Below are positions 18,246 through 28,425 of a stretch of DNA of 64,000 nt, piece after piece. The position numbers and the translations under genes are program-made. Numbering within the stretch: position 1 is the stretch's first letter; each line of letters starts with the position of its first letter. The notes under the pieces were generated by a model that had not been told where the DNA came from, did no database searches, and saw nothing but the letters and a program-made list of their open reading frames with translations. This stretch comes from Aeromonas dhakensis (GTDB lineage: Bacteria; Pseudomonadota; Gammaproteobacteria; Enterobacterales; Aeromonadaceae): contig NZ_CDBH01000022.1 in NCBI RefSeq assembly GCF_000820305.1, positions 124,001 through 188,000 of the forward strand. The letters run 5' to 3'.

Positions 18246-20447
18246 ATGAGAACAACAATAGGTAAGGCAACCAGAGTGGCCCTGCTGTTTTGCGTCGGTG
18301 CATGGGGCCAGGCCTGGGCGGTGGCCACCCTGCAGGAGGTCAAAGTCAATCCGCTGATGGCCGATCAACTGCTGCTGGAGCTGAGTTTCAGTGAACCGGT
18401 CAGCGGGTTTACCGATCGGCTCTCCTATGAACCCAACCAGTTGCTGCTGCATGTGCCGGGGGCGGTGGGGGCACTCAACGTGAATCCCCTGCCCATCAAG
18501 CAGCAGGGGGTGGATAACATCAAGGTAGAGGGCAAGGGGGCGGGTCTCGATATCAAGATTGCGCTCGATCAACTGACTCCCTATCAGGTGCACCAGCAGG
18601 GCAACAAGCTGTTGGTTGCGTTGGGGGACAAGGCGGCCATGCCGCTGCCAACCACGACCTCTTCCTCCGGGATGGTGGCTCCCCAGCCGAATTCGTCCGC
18701 CCTTATCAATACCCCGCCGGCAACCTCGTCGGCATTAATCAACAGCCAGCAGCTTGCCCGCCAGAGTGCCCCGGTGGCGGCGCCGGTTGCCAGCAAACCT
18801 GTATTGCCAACCCCGCAAACTTCGGCCAGTGGCGCTTACTTCAACTCCGTCAAAGGCGTGGATTTTCGACGTGGCAAGGACGGACAGGGGGAGTTTCTGG
18901 TGACGCTGGATAACAGCTCTGCCGCCGTGGACGTCAGCAGCCGCGGTCAGACTGTGCTGGCCAAGTTTCATGGCACCCGGGTTCCGGACGACCTGCTCAA
19001 TCTGATCAATGTGCAGGATTTTGCCACCCCTGTTTCTCAGGTTGAGGTGTTTCGCCAAGGCAATGACACCCTGTTCGAGCTGTCGGTCAACGGCCAGTTT
19101 GATTATCGCTACGACCAGGCAGACAAGATGTTCATCGTCGAGGTGAAAAAACGCACCGCGGCGAGTGCCGGGAAGCAGTATCAGGGCAAACCAATCTCCC
19201 TCAATTTCCAGGATATTCCGGTCAGAACCGTGTTGCAGCTCATCGCGGACTTCAACAATCTCAACCTGGTGACCACGGACTCGGTGTCGGGCAACATCAC
19301 CCTGCGGCTGGATGGGGTACCCTGGGAGCAAGCCCTCGACATCATCTTGAAGGTGCGTGGACTCGACAAGCGGCTCGACAACAACATTCTGCTGGTTGCA
19401 CCGGCGGAAGAGATAGCCGCCCGTGAGAAACAGCAGCTGGAGAGCCGCAATCAGGTCGCCGATCTGGCCCCGCTCTACACCGAATACCTGCAGATAAACT
19501 ATGCCAAGGCATCCGAGGTGGCGGCGCTGCTCTCGTCTGAAAGCACCAAGCTGCTCTCTGCCAAGGGGGCGGTGAGCGTGGATGAGCGGACCAACGTGCT
19601 GGTAGTCAAGGACACCGCCGACGTCATCAGCAGCATCAAGCGCATGCTGGATATTCTGGATATCCCGGTCAAGCAGGTGGTGATCGAAGCGCGCATGGTG
19701 ACCATAGACGACGGTTTCGACGAGGCACTCGGGGTACGCTGGGGGGTGACCAAGAACGACGGTCACGGCAACAGTACCTCTGGTACCATCGAGGGCAATG
19801 ACGGTTCCGGCAACAACAACGGTGGTTCGACCATTACCCGCCCCGGGGTGGACGATCGGTTGAACGTCAACCTGCCGGTGACCAACGCCGCCGGTACCCT
19901 AGCCTTCCAGGTGGCGCGGCTGGCGAACGGCACCTTGCTGGATCTCGAGTTGTCGGCACTGGAGAAGGAGAGCAAGGCCGAGATCATTGCCAGTCCACGG
20001 GTGACCACGGCCAACCAGAAGCCGGCGCTGATCGAACAGGGGACCGAGATACCCTATGTGGAGTCCTCTTCCAGTGGGGCTACCTCGGTCACCTTCAAAA
20101 AAGCTGTGCTGAGTCTCAAAGTGACACCACAGATCACCCCTGACAACAGGGTGATCCTGGATCTGACCGTGACCCAGGACACCAAGGGTGAAACCGTACC
20201 TACCGGTACCGGCGATGCCGTCTCCATCAACGCCCAGTCGATCACCACCCAGGTGCTGGTCAACAATGGCGAGACGCTGGTGCTGGGCGGTATCTATCAG
20301 CAGACCATTACCAACGATGTGACCAAGGTCCCCCTGCTGGGTGATATCCCGGGTCTGGGGGTGCTGTTTCGCAAGACGACCAGCGCGAACAAAAAGCGGG
20401 AGCTGCTGATTTTCGTGACACCGAAGATAGTCACCGAGACTTTCTGA
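18246..20447 (+). CDS. pilQ: Type IV pilus secretin PilQ
   Basis: 733 residues with a signal peptide (cleavage near AWAVA). AMIN-type domains, which bind peptidoglycan, occupy roughly 30-110 and 200-300, separated by a Ser/Pro/Thr-rich linker. The STN/N0 domain is at about 311-365 (ISLNFQDIPVRTVLQLIADF), the N1 domain from about 405, and the secretin barrel from about 490 to the end with the hallmark VPLLGDIPGLGVLFR near 695. It forms the outer-membrane pore through which the pilus extends and DNA may enter. A Gly/Asn/Ser-rich insert at about 510-530 is a typical variable loop. It is the last gene of the pilus operon. Confidence 0.96.
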   Translation: MRTTIGKATRVALLFCVGAWGQAWAVATLQEVKVNPLMADQLLLELSFSEPVSGFTDRLSYEPNQLLLHVPGAVGALNVNPLPIKQQGVDNIKVEGKGAGLDIKIALDQLTPYQVHQQGNKLLVALGDKAAMPLPTTTSSSGMVAPQPNSSALINTPPATSSALINSQQLARQSAPVAAPVASKPVLPTPQTSASGAYFNSVKGVDFRRGKDGQGEFLVTLDNSSAAVDVSSRGQTVLAKFHGTRVPDDLLNLINVQDFATPVSQVEVFRQGNDTLFELSVNGQFDYRYDQADKMFIVEVKKRTAASAGKQYQGKPISLNFQDIPVRTVLQLIADFNNLNLVTTDSVSGNITLRLDGVPWEQALDIILKVRGLDKRLDNNILLVAPAEEIAAREKQQLESRNQVADLAPLYTEYLQINYAKASEVAALLSSESTKLLSAKGAVSVDERTNVLVVKDTADVISSIKRMLDILDIPVKQVVIEARMVTIDDGFDEALGVRWGVTKNDGHGNSTSGTIEGNDGSGNNNGGSTITRPGVDDRLNVNLPVTNAAGTLAFQVARLANGTLLDLELSALEKESKAEIIASPRVTTANQKPALIEQGTEIPYVESSSSGATSVTFKKAVLSLKVTPQITPDNRVILDLTVTQDTKGETVPTGTGDAVSINAQSITTQVLVNNGETLVLGGIYQQTITNDVTKVPLLGDIPGLGVLFRKTTSANKKRELLIFVTPKIVTETF

Positions 20448-20479
20448 AGACTTTACATGTGAAGGTAAAACACATATAA

Positions 20480-20510
20480 CCTTACGCCCCAATGAGGCTG
20501 GGGCGTAAGG
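20480..20510 (+). repeat. Perfect 11-bp inverted repeat between pilQ and aroK
   Basis: CCTTACGCCCC and its complement flank a 9-nt loop. No T-run follows, so it is not a textbook intrinsic terminator. It may be an RNA-processing or 3'-stabilising hairpin that separates pilus and aroK-aroB-damX-dam messages. Confidence 0.7.
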
Positions 20511-20638
20511 GCTGCGGTTGCCAGTCCTGATTTCTATTGAGATAATCCCCCTCCTGATCCATCGCAAGATAAGGTTCATAGGTACCCCGATCGAGAGTTT
20601 GTCGGGGTCGTACAGTTTGTAATTACTAACGAAAAGAC

Positions 20639-21157
20639 ATGGCTGAGAAACGCAATATTTTCCTGATAGGTCCCATGGGTGCGGGCAAGAGCACCATAGG
20701 TAGACATCTGGCAGAACAACTGCATATGGAGTTTTTCGACTCAGATCATGAGATTGAGCGCCGCAGTGGTGCCGATATCGGCTGGGTGTTCGATGTTGAA
20801 GGCGAAGAGGGTTTCCGGATCCGCGAAGAGAAGGTCATTGGTGACCTTTCCGAACAGCAGGGTATCGTGCTGGCAACGGGTGGCGGTGCCATCAAGAGCC
20901 GTGAAACACGCAACAAACTCTCTGCTCGCGGCATTGTGGTGTACCTCGAGACCACCATTGAGAAGCAGCTGGCCCGGACGCAACGTGACAAACGTCGCCC
21001 GCTGCTGCAAACCGAAGAGCCGCCGCGCGAAGTACTCGAGCGTCTGGCACAAGAGCGCAACGCCCTGTACGAAGAAGTGGCTGACTTTGTCATCCAGACC
21101 GATGACCAGAGCGCAAAAGTTGTTGCCAATCAAATCGTCAAGTTGATCGGCATGTAA
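20639..21157 (+). CDS. aroK: Shikimate kinase I
   Basis: 172 residues, cytoplasmic. It phosphorylates shikimate with ATP in the chorismate pathway. The Walker A loop GPMGAGKST (about residues 11-19) is near the N terminus; [10 protein letters not shown] carries the shikimate-binding aspartates and ATGGGAIKS the following glycine-rich loop. Length matches AroK (about 173). It is followed 14 bp later by aroB, the usual gammaproteobacterial order. Confidence 0.97.
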
Positions 21158-21171
21158 TCAAGAGGACGTCC

Positions 21172-22254
21172 ATGGAAAGGTTGAAGGTCGAACTGGGTGA
21201 ACGCAGCTATCCCATCGAGATAGCGGCAGGTCTGTTGCAGCATGCAGAGGTGCTGACGCAAACCATCAAGGGCAAGCGGGTCATGATAGTGACCAACACC
21301 GTTGTCGCCCCCTTGTATCTTGAGCGCATTACCCAGCTGCTATCCGGTTATCAGGTTGAACACCTGATCATGCCGGATGGCGAGGCCTACAAGAACCTGG
21401 CAACCTTCGAGCGGATCATGTCCGCTCTGCTGGAAACCAACCATGGCCGTGATACCACTCTGATCGCCCTGGGGGGCGGTGTGATAGGTGACGTGGTCGG
21501 CTTTGCTGCGGCAAGCTACCAGCGTGGCATTCCTTTCATTCAAGTGCCTACCACACTGCTCTCCCAGGTTGACTCCTCCGTCGGCGGCAAGACCGCCGTC
21601 AACCATCCTCTCGGCAAGAACATGATCGGGGCCTTCTATCAGCCCAGACACGTGGTCATCGACACCGAGTGCCTTCAGACCCTGCCTGCCCGTGAATTCG
21701 CCGCCGGCATGGCCGAGGTGATCAAGTACGGCATCATCTGGGATGTCGAATTTTTCTGCTGGCTCGAAGCCAACATGTCCCGTCTGCAGGCGCAGGAGCC
21801 GGCCGCGCTGGCCTATGCCATCCGCCGCTGCTGTGAAATCAAGGCCGACGTGGTCGGTCAGGACGAGACCGAGCATGGCGTGCGTGCCCTGCTCAACCTG
21901 GGTCATACTTTCGGCCATGCCATCGAAGCCGAAAAAGGCTACGGCAACTGGCTGCACGGCGAAGCCGTGGCGGCGGGCACCATGCTGGCTGCCTGGACCG
22001 CACAGGCCCGTGGCGATGTAACCGAGCAGGACGTAGCCCGTATCCGGGCGCTGCTCCTGGCAGCCAATCTGCCGGTACAGGCCCCGCCCGAGATGGATTT
22101 TGCCGCCTTCATTCGCCACATGCGTCGCGACAAGAAGGTGCTGGAAGGCAAACTGCGTCTGGTGCTGCCGGTTGGCATCGGTCATGCCCAGGTGGTGGCC
22201 GATGTCTCCGATGCTGAACTGCTGGCGGTGATCGAGTCTGGTCGTGACAAATAA
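21172..22254 (+). CDS. aroB: 3-dehydroquinate synthase
   Basis: 360 residues. It converts DAHP to 3-dehydroquinate with NAD+ and a divalent metal. Visible landmarks are the NAD-binding [13 protein letters not shown], the [20 protein letters not shown] active-site block and [11 protein letters not shown] with the metal-binding histidines. Its 3' end overlaps the damX start by 11 bp. Confidence 0.97.
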   Translation: MERLKVELGERSYPIEIAAGLLQHAEVLTQTIKGKRVMIVTNTVVAPLYLERITQLLSGYQVEHLIMPDGEAYKNLATFERIMSALLETNHGRDTTLIALGGGVIGDVVGFAAASYQRGIPFIQVPTTLLSQVDSSVGGKTAVNHPLGKNMIGAFYQPRHVVIDTECLQTLPAREFAAGMAEVIKYGIIWDVEFFCWLEANMSRLQAQEPAALAYAIRRCCEIKADVVGQDETEHGVRALLNLGHTFGHAIEAEKGYGNWLHGEAVAAGTMLAAWTAQARGDVTEQDVARIRALLLAANLPVQAPPEMDFAAFIRHMRRDKKVLEGKLRLVLPVGIGHAQVVADVSDAELLAVIESGRDK

Positions 22255-23842
22255 ACTGCTGAAGCTTCCTTCCCAGCGGCAGCTGGTTGACCGGCTGCTG
22301 CATCTGATTGAATTCAATCATCCTTTCATTTTTCTTTCCGGCAAACCCGGTAGTGGTCGCGGCACTTTGTGCCAGGACATGCTCGATCGTCTGCCTGAAA
22401 AAGTCCGCGTCGCCAGTCTGATCGGCACTCCGGCCATGAAGATGGTGGACGTGCGTCAGCTGTTGCTGCCCCAGGTGGTGGCCCGCCCGCTGTTCAATCC
22501 ACAGGATGCGCTGGCAGACAGCTTCTTTCGCATGCTGGAGGGCAAACCGGCCACATTGCTGCTGCTGATCGAACGGGCAGACGAGCTGCCGGCCGAACTG
22601 GTTGGCGAGCTGTGGAGTCTGTGCCGCCACAACGACACCCTGGCCGTACCCCATCAGCTGGCGATCATGGTGTCCGGCAGTGACGTCTGGTGTCGCACCC
22701 AGAAGGCGTTGCTCAAAGGGCGTGCCATGCCGGCACTGGAGCTGGAAGTCGCGCCGCTGAGCGCCCCTGAACAACGTATCTTCTTGTATGAGAAGGCCAA
22801 AGAGCTCAAGATCCCGACAGCCCTCTTGCCCAAGCCGAAAGTGGAAGAGATCCTGAAAGTGGCGAATGGACATCCGTCCACCATCATGCAGTTACTGGAG
22901 GATATCATGACCGACAGAAGGCCCAAGAAACGTCAGGCCGAGTTGCCCGTCAAGAAGATTGCGACCCTGCTGGCACTGGTTGCCGGCGGCCTGTTGGCCC
23001 TGAGTTATCTGCTGCCGGCCCTGTTCAGCAGTGACGACAAAGGGGCCGTGTCTGAACCCGCCCAGAGCACGGCGCTGCCGATCCCCGTGTCGGGTGGCGA
23101 TCCGCTCACCGTCGGCGGCAGCAACAGTAGCCAGAACGACAATCAGAGTGTGAACAATGATGGTGCCGCCACCAATCAGGGTGGTGTGGTTCGTGACTGG
23201 CAGCCCGATGCCAAGGCCTTGCCCAAGGCGGTGGAGAGCGACACGGTTACCACCGAATCGACCAACTACGAGGGGCGCCGGGTGGTGATCTCCGACGAGG
23301 TGGTCGAGAAGCTGATGAAGCAGCCCAACGTCAGCGGGGCCCTGCCCACGGCGGTGGTGGATGAGCTGACCGGTGCCGATTCCCGGGCGGCAGCCACCCA
23401 GGATGCGCCAGCCAGGCAGGCGGCCACACCCAATGCCACCGCCCAGCCGGCAACAGCCGCCAAGGCCCAGCCCGTGCAGGCTACCAGCAAGCCGGTGGTC
23501 AAACCGGCCGCCGCCGAGCCGGTGGCGACTCCTGCACCCAAGGTGGCGCTGACTCCCGCCGCCACCCTGAACAAGAAGCCGCGCAGCCACTACAGCATCC
23601 AGCTGATGGGGGCGAGCAACACCAAGGCGGTTGACAAGTTCGTGGCCGAAAATGGCCTTGCCGGCAAGATCTGGGTCTATCAGACCCAGTTCCGCGGCAG
23701 CCCCTGGTACGTGGTGTTGCAGGGGGACTACGCCAGCAGCAACCAGGCCAAGGCCGCCATTCGCAAGCTGTCGCCCGCCTTGCTGAAGGGTCAACCCTGG
23801 CCCAAGTCGTTTGCGCAGGTACAAAAAGAGTTGAAGCAATAG
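22244..23842 (+). CDS. damX: Cell-division protein DamX (AAA and SPOR domains)
   Basis: 532 residues, GTG start inside the end of aroB. The N-terminal cytoplasmic part is an AAA-type ATPase-like domain with GKPGSGRGT as the P-loop. One membrane helix follows at about 243-265 ([21 protein letters not shown]). A long Ala/Pro/Thr-rich periplasmic linker leads to a C-terminal SPOR domain (about 450-532; [15 protein letters not shown] ... [15 protein letters not shown]) that binds denuded septal glycan. It acts at the division septum. The linker is of low complexity and likely variable between strains. Confidence 0.93.
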   Translation: MTNKLLKLPSQRQLVDRLLHLIEFNHPFIFLSGKPGSGRGTLCQDMLDRLPEKVRVASLIGTPAMKMVDVRQLLLPQVVARPLFNPQDALADSFFRMLEGKPATLLLLIERADELPAELVGELWSLCRHNDTLAVPHQLAIMVSGSDVWCRTQKALLKGRAMPALELEVAPLSAPEQRIFLYEKAKELKIPTALLPKPKVEEILKVANGHPSTIMQLLEDIMTDRRPKKRQAELPVKKIATLLALVAGGLLALSYLLPALFSSDDKGAVSEPAQSTALPIPVSGGDPLTVGGSNSSQNDNQSVNNDGAATNQGGVVRDWQPDAKALPKAVESDTVTTESTNYEGRRVVISDEVVEKLMKQPNVSGALPTAVVDELTGADSRAAATQDAPARQAATPNATAQPATAAKAQPVQATSKPVVKPAAAEPVATPAPKVALTPAATLNKKPRSHYSIQLMGASNTKAVDKFVAENGLAGKIWVYQTQFRGSPWYVVLQGDYASSNQAKAAIRKLSPALLKGQPWPKSFAQVQKELKQ

Positions 23843-23912
23843 CCATTTTGGCCGGGAAGGGGGTAGAATCGTCCCCCTTTTTTGGTCGATGCCTTCTTAA
23901 CACCGGATTTCC

Positions 23913-24785
23913 ATGAAAAAAACACGCGCTTTTTTAAAATGGGCCGGGGGAAAATACTCCCTGGTTGAAGAGATTGCCGAGCGTTTGCCGGCCGGGCGTG
24001 TGTTGCTGGAGCCCTTCGTCGGGGCCGGGTCCGTGTTTCTCAACACCGACTACGACGCCTATGTGCTCAACGACATCAATCCGGATCTGATCGGGCTTTA
24101 CAACCACCTCAAGCAGACGCCGGACAGCTTCATCGCCGAGGCGCGCAAGCTGTTCGTGGCCGAGCACAACCACAAGGTCGCCTACTACCGGCTGCGTACC
24201 CAGTTCAATCAGGCCGATACCAGTTTCGAACGTGCTCTGCTGTTCCTGTTTCTGAATCGGCACGGTTTCAACGGCCTGTGCCGTTACAACAAGAAAGGGG
24301 GCTTCAACGTCCCGTTCGGTTCCTACAAGAAACCCTATTTCCCGGAAAAAGAGCTGTGGGCCTTCGCCGAGAAGGCGCAGAAGGCGACCTTCATCTGTGA
24401 AAGTTATGCCGACGCCATCCAGCGCGCCGAAGAGGATTGGGTCATCTATTGCGATCCGCCCTATGCGCCGCTCTCCACCACGGCGAGCTTCACCACCTAT
24501 TCGGCCGGCGGCTTTACCCTGGACGATCAGGCCGTGCTGGCTAGGCTGGCCCGCCACACCGCGGCCCGCAAAGGGGTGCCCGTGCTCATCAGCAACCACG
24601 ACATCGAGCTGACCCGCGAACTCTATCGCGGTGCCCGCCTCGACGAGATCCTGGTCAAGCGCACCATCAGCCGCAACGGTGGCACCCGCAACAAGGTGGC
24701 CGAGTTGCTGGCGCTCTATCCGCCCGGCATCGAGCCGGAGCAGGGCTACTACCCGAGCGATGCCGAACTGGCGCCACTCGGCTGA
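23913..24785 (+). CDS. dam: DNA adenine methyltransferase Dam
   Basis: 290 residues. It methylates adenine N6 in GATC, used for mismatch-repair strand choice, replication timing and gene control. FLKWAGGKYSLVEEI is motif X, EPFVGAGSVFLN is the S-adenosylmethionine-binding motif I, and catalytic DPPY begins at D181, as in E. coli Dam. It is the last gene of the aroK-aroB-damX-dam series. A hairpin terminator follows. The usual downstream neighbours (rpe, gph, trpS in many relatives) are absent; instead there is a decayed-transposon region. Confidence 0.96.
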   Translation: MKKTRAFLKWAGGKYSLVEEIAERLPAGRVLLEPFVGAGSVFLNTDYDAYVLNDINPDLIGLYNHLKQTPDSFIAEARKLFVAEHNHKVAYYRLRTQFNQADTSFERALLFLFLNRHGFNGLCRYNKKGGFNVPFGSYKKPYFPEKELWAFAEKAQKATFICESYADAIQRAEEDWVIYCDPPYAPLSTTASFTTYSAGGFTLDDQAVLARLARHTAARKGVPVLISNHDIELTRELYRGARLDEILVKRTISRNGGTRNKVAELLALYPPGIEPEQGYYPSDAELAPLG

Positions 24786-24790
24786 GACAG

Positions 24791-24814
24791 ACGGCACCCT
24801 GGGTGCCGTTTATA
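24791..24814 (+). terminator. Terminator after dam
   Basis: Stem ACGGCACC / GGTGCCGT with a 3-nt loop followed by TTTATATT. Confidence 0.75.
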
Positions 24815-25681
24815 TTCCAGTATTTCGGTTTGAAAATATGGTAAGCACACTTATCTCCGACTTCGATGGGACAAGGTGCGAAGCGAACACAGCGTGATAA
24901 CTGGTCGATCAGATTGAAAAAGTGAGTGGACCTGCTGACAGGCTCAAACCTGTTATGACATTCAGGGAAGCTTGGCCGTTTTGGTGTGGTTGCATAAACA
25001 CGATCAGCAAGATTGGAGTCATGGCTCTCTCTGTGCGCCGAAAGGCTCACTGCTGCGCCTGACATACACCCGAACAGCGAATCAAAAACTCACTCAGTGA
25101 TCGATTCGGATGAGTCAGAAGGCCCAAATTTTTAATTGATGCAGGGACCGAGGACAGGACCATACCTGGTTGAAAGTCGGTACCGGACATTGACCGAACA
25201 CCATCTACTGAGCTAGCCCAGACGGGCTTATAACAAGGCAATGCACAGTTTTCACTGCTTTCATTGTTCCCTTTTCGTGTTCAAGTCGATTAGTGCTGGT
25301 TTCAAACCCTCTGGGGCTGCGACTCGGAAGTGACGTTTTGCTGATGGAGTGTTTTTTTGGATTGAGGTTGGTGACCCTGTGGCGCAGTGAGGTTTCATTG
25401 GTATTGGTGAAAGGCTGGCCTGGGGACTGAATTTTTCTGATCGAGTACTTGGAAACCATGGATACGGCTTTCAGCTTGAATTCGACAGTGGATGAGCGAC
25501 GTAATCTTGTCATTGGGTACCAGAGGTCAGGATGGTGACTTTACCACCTAAACTTATGAGTTGCAGGAAAAGGAAGAGGGGAAATAGGTATCAAAAGGTC
25601 TAGGCATCATTGAAGAAGCTCCCCGCGGTTATGATCTGCCTTAAAGTTGTTTTTCCAACACGTGATTAGGACTGTACCAAG
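24815..25681. other. Gene-poor, less GC-rich region after dam
   Basis: About 870 bp between dam and pliI with visibly lower GC and frequent stop codons in all frames, unlike the surrounding genes. Apart from the transposase remnant on the minus strand I recognise no intact gene or RNA. It looks like decayed acquired DNA. Confidence 0.6.
25205..25513 (-). pseudogene. Remnant of an IS3-family transposase OrfA
   Basis: A 102-codon frame begins MTRLRRSSTVEFKLKAVSMV, which resembles the helix-turn-helix start of IS3-family OrfA proteins (typically RRSAEFKLEAVSLV). Further along, SLRHRVTNLN corresponds in position to the usual ALRRWVNQLQ and NRLEHEKGTMKA to KRLEQEKSILKKA. The helix-turn-helix middle has been lost or scrambled and no OrfB follows, so it is a non-functional relic. 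No terminal inverted repeats or target duplication could be identified. Similarity was judged by eye. Confidence 0.55.
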
Positions 25682-25706
25682 AAAAACGCCCCGCTGGGCG
25701 GGGCGT
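25682..25706 (-). terminator. Terminator after pliI
   Basis: Stem CGCCCCGC / GCGGGGCG with a 3-nt loop; on the minus strand it is followed by a T-run. Confidence 0.8.
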
Positions 25707-25719
25707 GGTGATGGGGATG

Positions 25720-26157
25720 TCAGTCGCGGGGGGTCTTGAGCGCCTCAATCACATCGTCATTGGGGGCCAGCCCCTCCACGTGATTGAAGTTCTCCACCCC
25801 CTCCTGTGGGTTGAGGGTGAAGGCGTCGGCGCTCAGGTAGCTGCCGCTGCCGGCACTCTCGACCACGACGATGAGCTCGGGCTGCTTGTCGCCGTTGAGA
25901 TCCAGCAGCTTGAGCTCCTTGATGCTGCCATCGCGCGGCAGCACCTTGCCGTCGATGAACTGATCCAGCGGGAACTGGGGGTTGGTGCCGGAGTAGAGGC
26001 GCACGTCGTAGCTGCCGGTGGAGGCAGGTTCGCCGCGCCCTTCGCTGACGGTCACTACCTGGCCTGAGGGGAGCGTCAGCTGTTTGAAGAACCCGTCCGC
26101 CGCCTGGCTGGCGAGGGGCAGGGTGAGCAGGCCGAGTGTCATGAGCAAGGCTTTCAT
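25720..26157 (-). CDS. pliI: Periplasmic I-type lysozyme inhibitor PliI
   Basis: 145 residues with a signal peptide cleaved after SQAA (about residue 20). The mature part contains TGSYDVRLYSG and SGSYLSADAF; the SGxY loop is the feature by which inhibitors of this fold insert into the lysozyme active site. The family was first described from Aeromonas hydrophila as a specific inhibitor of invertebrate-type lysozyme. It is predicted to protect periplasmic peptidoglycan in animal hosts or during contact with invertebrates. It is a single-gene unit with its own terminator; the upstream neighbour is the M13 peptidase. Confidence 0.85.
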   Translation of the reverse strand: MKALLMTLGLLTLPLASQAADGFFKQLTLPSGQVVTVSEGRGEPASTGSYDVRLYSGTNPQFPLDQFIDGKVLPRDGSIKELKLLDLNGDKQPELIVVVESAGSGSYLSADAFTLNPQEGVENFNHVEGLAPNDDVIEALKTPRD

Positions 26158-26268
26158 CGGTTTGACCCTTGTTACTGCGGTGGCGGTTGCCCGCCACCTG
26201 TGTTGCTGTGCGGATCGGCCGGGCAGCCCCCGCCGGTTCGCGTCATCCGCCCCTCAGCGGGGCCGTCA

Positions 26269-28299
26269 TTACCAGATCTTGACCCGTTTGGCCGGGTCCA
26301 GATAGAGCTTGTCACCTGGCTGGATGTTGAACGCCTCGTAGAAGGCGGGGATGTTCGGCACCACGCCGTTGACCCGGTACTCGGGTGGCGAGTGGGGATC
26401 CGAGGCGAGCAGCATCTGCATCAGCTCGGGGCGATACATGCCCTTCCACACCTGAGCCCAGCCGAGGAAGAAGCGCTGCTCGCCGGTGAAGCCATCCAGC
26501 ACCGGGGCCTCCTTGCCATCCAGCGACAGCAGATAGGCCTTGTGGGCTATGGTGAGGCCGCCCAGATCGCCGATGTTCTCCCCCAGGGTGAACTGGCCGT
26601 TGACGAACTGCCCTGCGATGGGCTCGAAGCGGTTGTACTGGGCCACCAGCCGGCTGGTGCGGAAGCGAAACTCCTTGAGATCGGTTGGCGTCCACCAGTC
26701 GCGCATCACGCCGTCACCGTCGGATTTGGCCCCCTGATCATCAAAACCGTGGCCCATCTCGTGACCGATCACCCCGCCGATGGCACCGTAGTTGACGGCG
26801 TCATCCGCCTGCATGTCGAAGAAGGGGGGTTGCAGGATGGCAGCCGGGAAGACGATCTCGTTGTTGCTCGGGTTGTAGTAGGCGTTCACCGTCTGCGGCG
26901 ACATGTGCCACTCGTCTCTGTCCACCGGCTTGCCGAGGCGCGCCAGGTTGTCGGCGTATTCGAAGGCGCGGGCGCGCTGCAGGTTGCCCACCAGATCGTC
27001 GGCGCGGATCGCGATGGCGCTGTAATCCTTCCATTTGTCCGGGTAGCCGATCTTGGGGCGGAACTTGGCGAGTTTCTCTTTGGCCTGGGCCTTGGTGGCT
27101 GGCGACATCCAGTCCAGCTCCTCGATGCTCTGGCCGTAGGCGGTGCGCAGGTTCTCCACCAGCTGCTCCATGCGGGCCTTGGCCTGGGGCGGGAAGTAGC
27201 GCTCCACGTAGAGCTTGCCGACCGCCTCGCCCAGATGATCGTCCAGCACGCCGAGGGCCCGCTCCCAGGGGGCGCGCTGCTTGGGCGTGCCGCTCAGGGT
27301 GGTGCCGAAGAAGGCGAAGTTCTGGGCATCGGTCTGGCTGTCGAGGTAGGGGGCGTAATCGGTGATGAGCTGCCACTTGAGGTAGGCTTGCCAGTCGCCG
27401 ATCGGGGTCTGCTTCATCACCTCGTTCAGGGCCGCGAGATAGCTCGGCTGGCCGATGACCAGGCTCTGCTGGCCGGCGAGGCCGGCTTGGCTCAGGTAGG
27501 CGTCCCAGTCGATGGCGGGGGCGAGGCGTTTGAGCTCGCTCTGAGGCCCCTTGTTGTAGTTCTTCTCCCGATCCCGCAGGTTGACGTTGTCCCACTGGAT
27601 CTTGGCGAGTTTGCTCTCGAGGGCCAGTACCCGCTTGGCCTTGGCAGCGGCATCCGGCTCGCCGAAGCGGCCCAGCATGGTGGCGATGTGCTGCTCGTAT
27701 TTCTTGAGCAGCGCCTGGCTGGCGGCATCCGTCTTGAGGTAGTAGTCCCGATCCGGCAGGCTGAGGCCGGCCTGGTAGAGGTAGACCGCATAGCTGTCCG
27801 GGGCCTTGGCGTCGGCGTCTATCCAGAAGCCGAAGGGGGCGCCGCCGCCGTTGCGACCGCTTTGGGCGAAGGCGCGGGCGAGATCCTGGCTGCTCTTGAT
27901 CTGCTCGATCTCGCTCAGCATGGGCAGCAGGGGCGTGGTGCCCTTGGCATCCCGGGTCGCCTGATCCAGATAGCTGTGGTAGAGGTCGCGGATCTGCTGG
28001 GCCTGGGTGCCGGCGGCGGCCTTGCCATCCAGCCCTTCCACCAGCACCCGCACGTCCGCCAGGGACTTGTCCCGCAGCAGGTAGAAGGCGCCGTCGGCGG
28101 GCCTGTCGTCCGGGATCTTGGCGGTGGTCAGCCAGTGGCCGTTCACGTAGCGGAAGAAGTCATCGCCGGGTTTGACGCTGGTGTCCATGTTGGCCAGCGC
28201 GAGGCCTGAGTGCTTGCTGCTGGTATCCGGCGCCTGACTGCAGCCTGCCAGCAGGGCCAGCCCGATGAGGCCGGCCAGTATGCTTTTCTTATTGTTCAT
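26269..28299 (-). CDS. M13-family zinc endopeptidase, lipoprotein (PepO-like)
   Basis: 676 residues with a lipoprotein signal (LIGLALLAGC, cysteine about residue 19), so membrane-anchored in the periplasm or at the surface. The neprilysin-type active site is intact: HEMGH at residues 513-517, ENIGDLGG as the third zinc-ligand motif and NAYYNPSNNEIVFPA as the substrate-binding NAxY block. Length matches bacterial PepO/M13 enzymes (630-690). It cuts small peptides. It is divergent from tilS. Confidence 0.93.
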   Translation of the reverse strand: MNNKKSILAGLIGLALLAGCSQAPDTSSKHSGLALANMDTSVKPGDDFFRYVNGHWLTTAKIPDDRPADGAFYLLRDKSLADVRVLVEGLDGKAAAGTQAQQIRDLYHSYLDQATRDAKGTTPLLPMLSEIEQIKSSQDLARAFAQSGRNGGGAPFGFWIDADAKAPDSYAVYLYQAGLSLPDRDYYLKTDAASQALLKKYEQHIATMLGRFGEPDAAAKAKRVLALESKLAKIQWDNVNLRDREKNYNKGPQSELKRLAPAIDWDAYLSQAGLAGQQSLVIGQPSYLAALNEVMKQTPIGDWQAYLKWQLITDYAPYLDSQTDAQNFAFFGTTLSGTPKQRAPWERALGVLDDHLGEAVGKLYVERYFPPQAKARMEQLVENLRTAYGQSIEELDWMSPATKAQAKEKLAKFRPKIGYPDKWKDYSAIAIRADDLVGNLQRARAFEYADNLARLGKPVDRDEWHMSPQTVNAYYNPSNNEIVFPAAILQPPFFDMQADDAVNYGAIGGVIGHEMGHGFDDQGAKSDGDGVMRDWWTPTDLKEFRFRTSRLVAQYNRFEPIAGQFVNGQFTLGENIGDLGGLTIAHKAYLLSLDGKEAPVLDGFTGEQRFFLGWAQVWKGMYRPELMQMLLASDPHSPPEYRVNGVVPNIPAFYEAFNIQPGDKLYLDPAKRVKIW

Positions 28300-28425
28300 T
28301 TTTTGATTCCAATTCGGGTTATACGGCTTCCTTGCCCACGCAGGGAGCGATTCACTCTAGCAGTCGGGTTAGCGCTTGATAAGCCCGACTCTGCTAAGAT
28401 CGGCCTGGTCGTATTGGGGAAGCCT

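Noticed and set aside
26200-28209. A long plus-strand frame of 669 codons opposite the M13 peptidase
   Set aside because: High-GC antisense artefact; the peptidase frame has signal peptide and HExxH motif.
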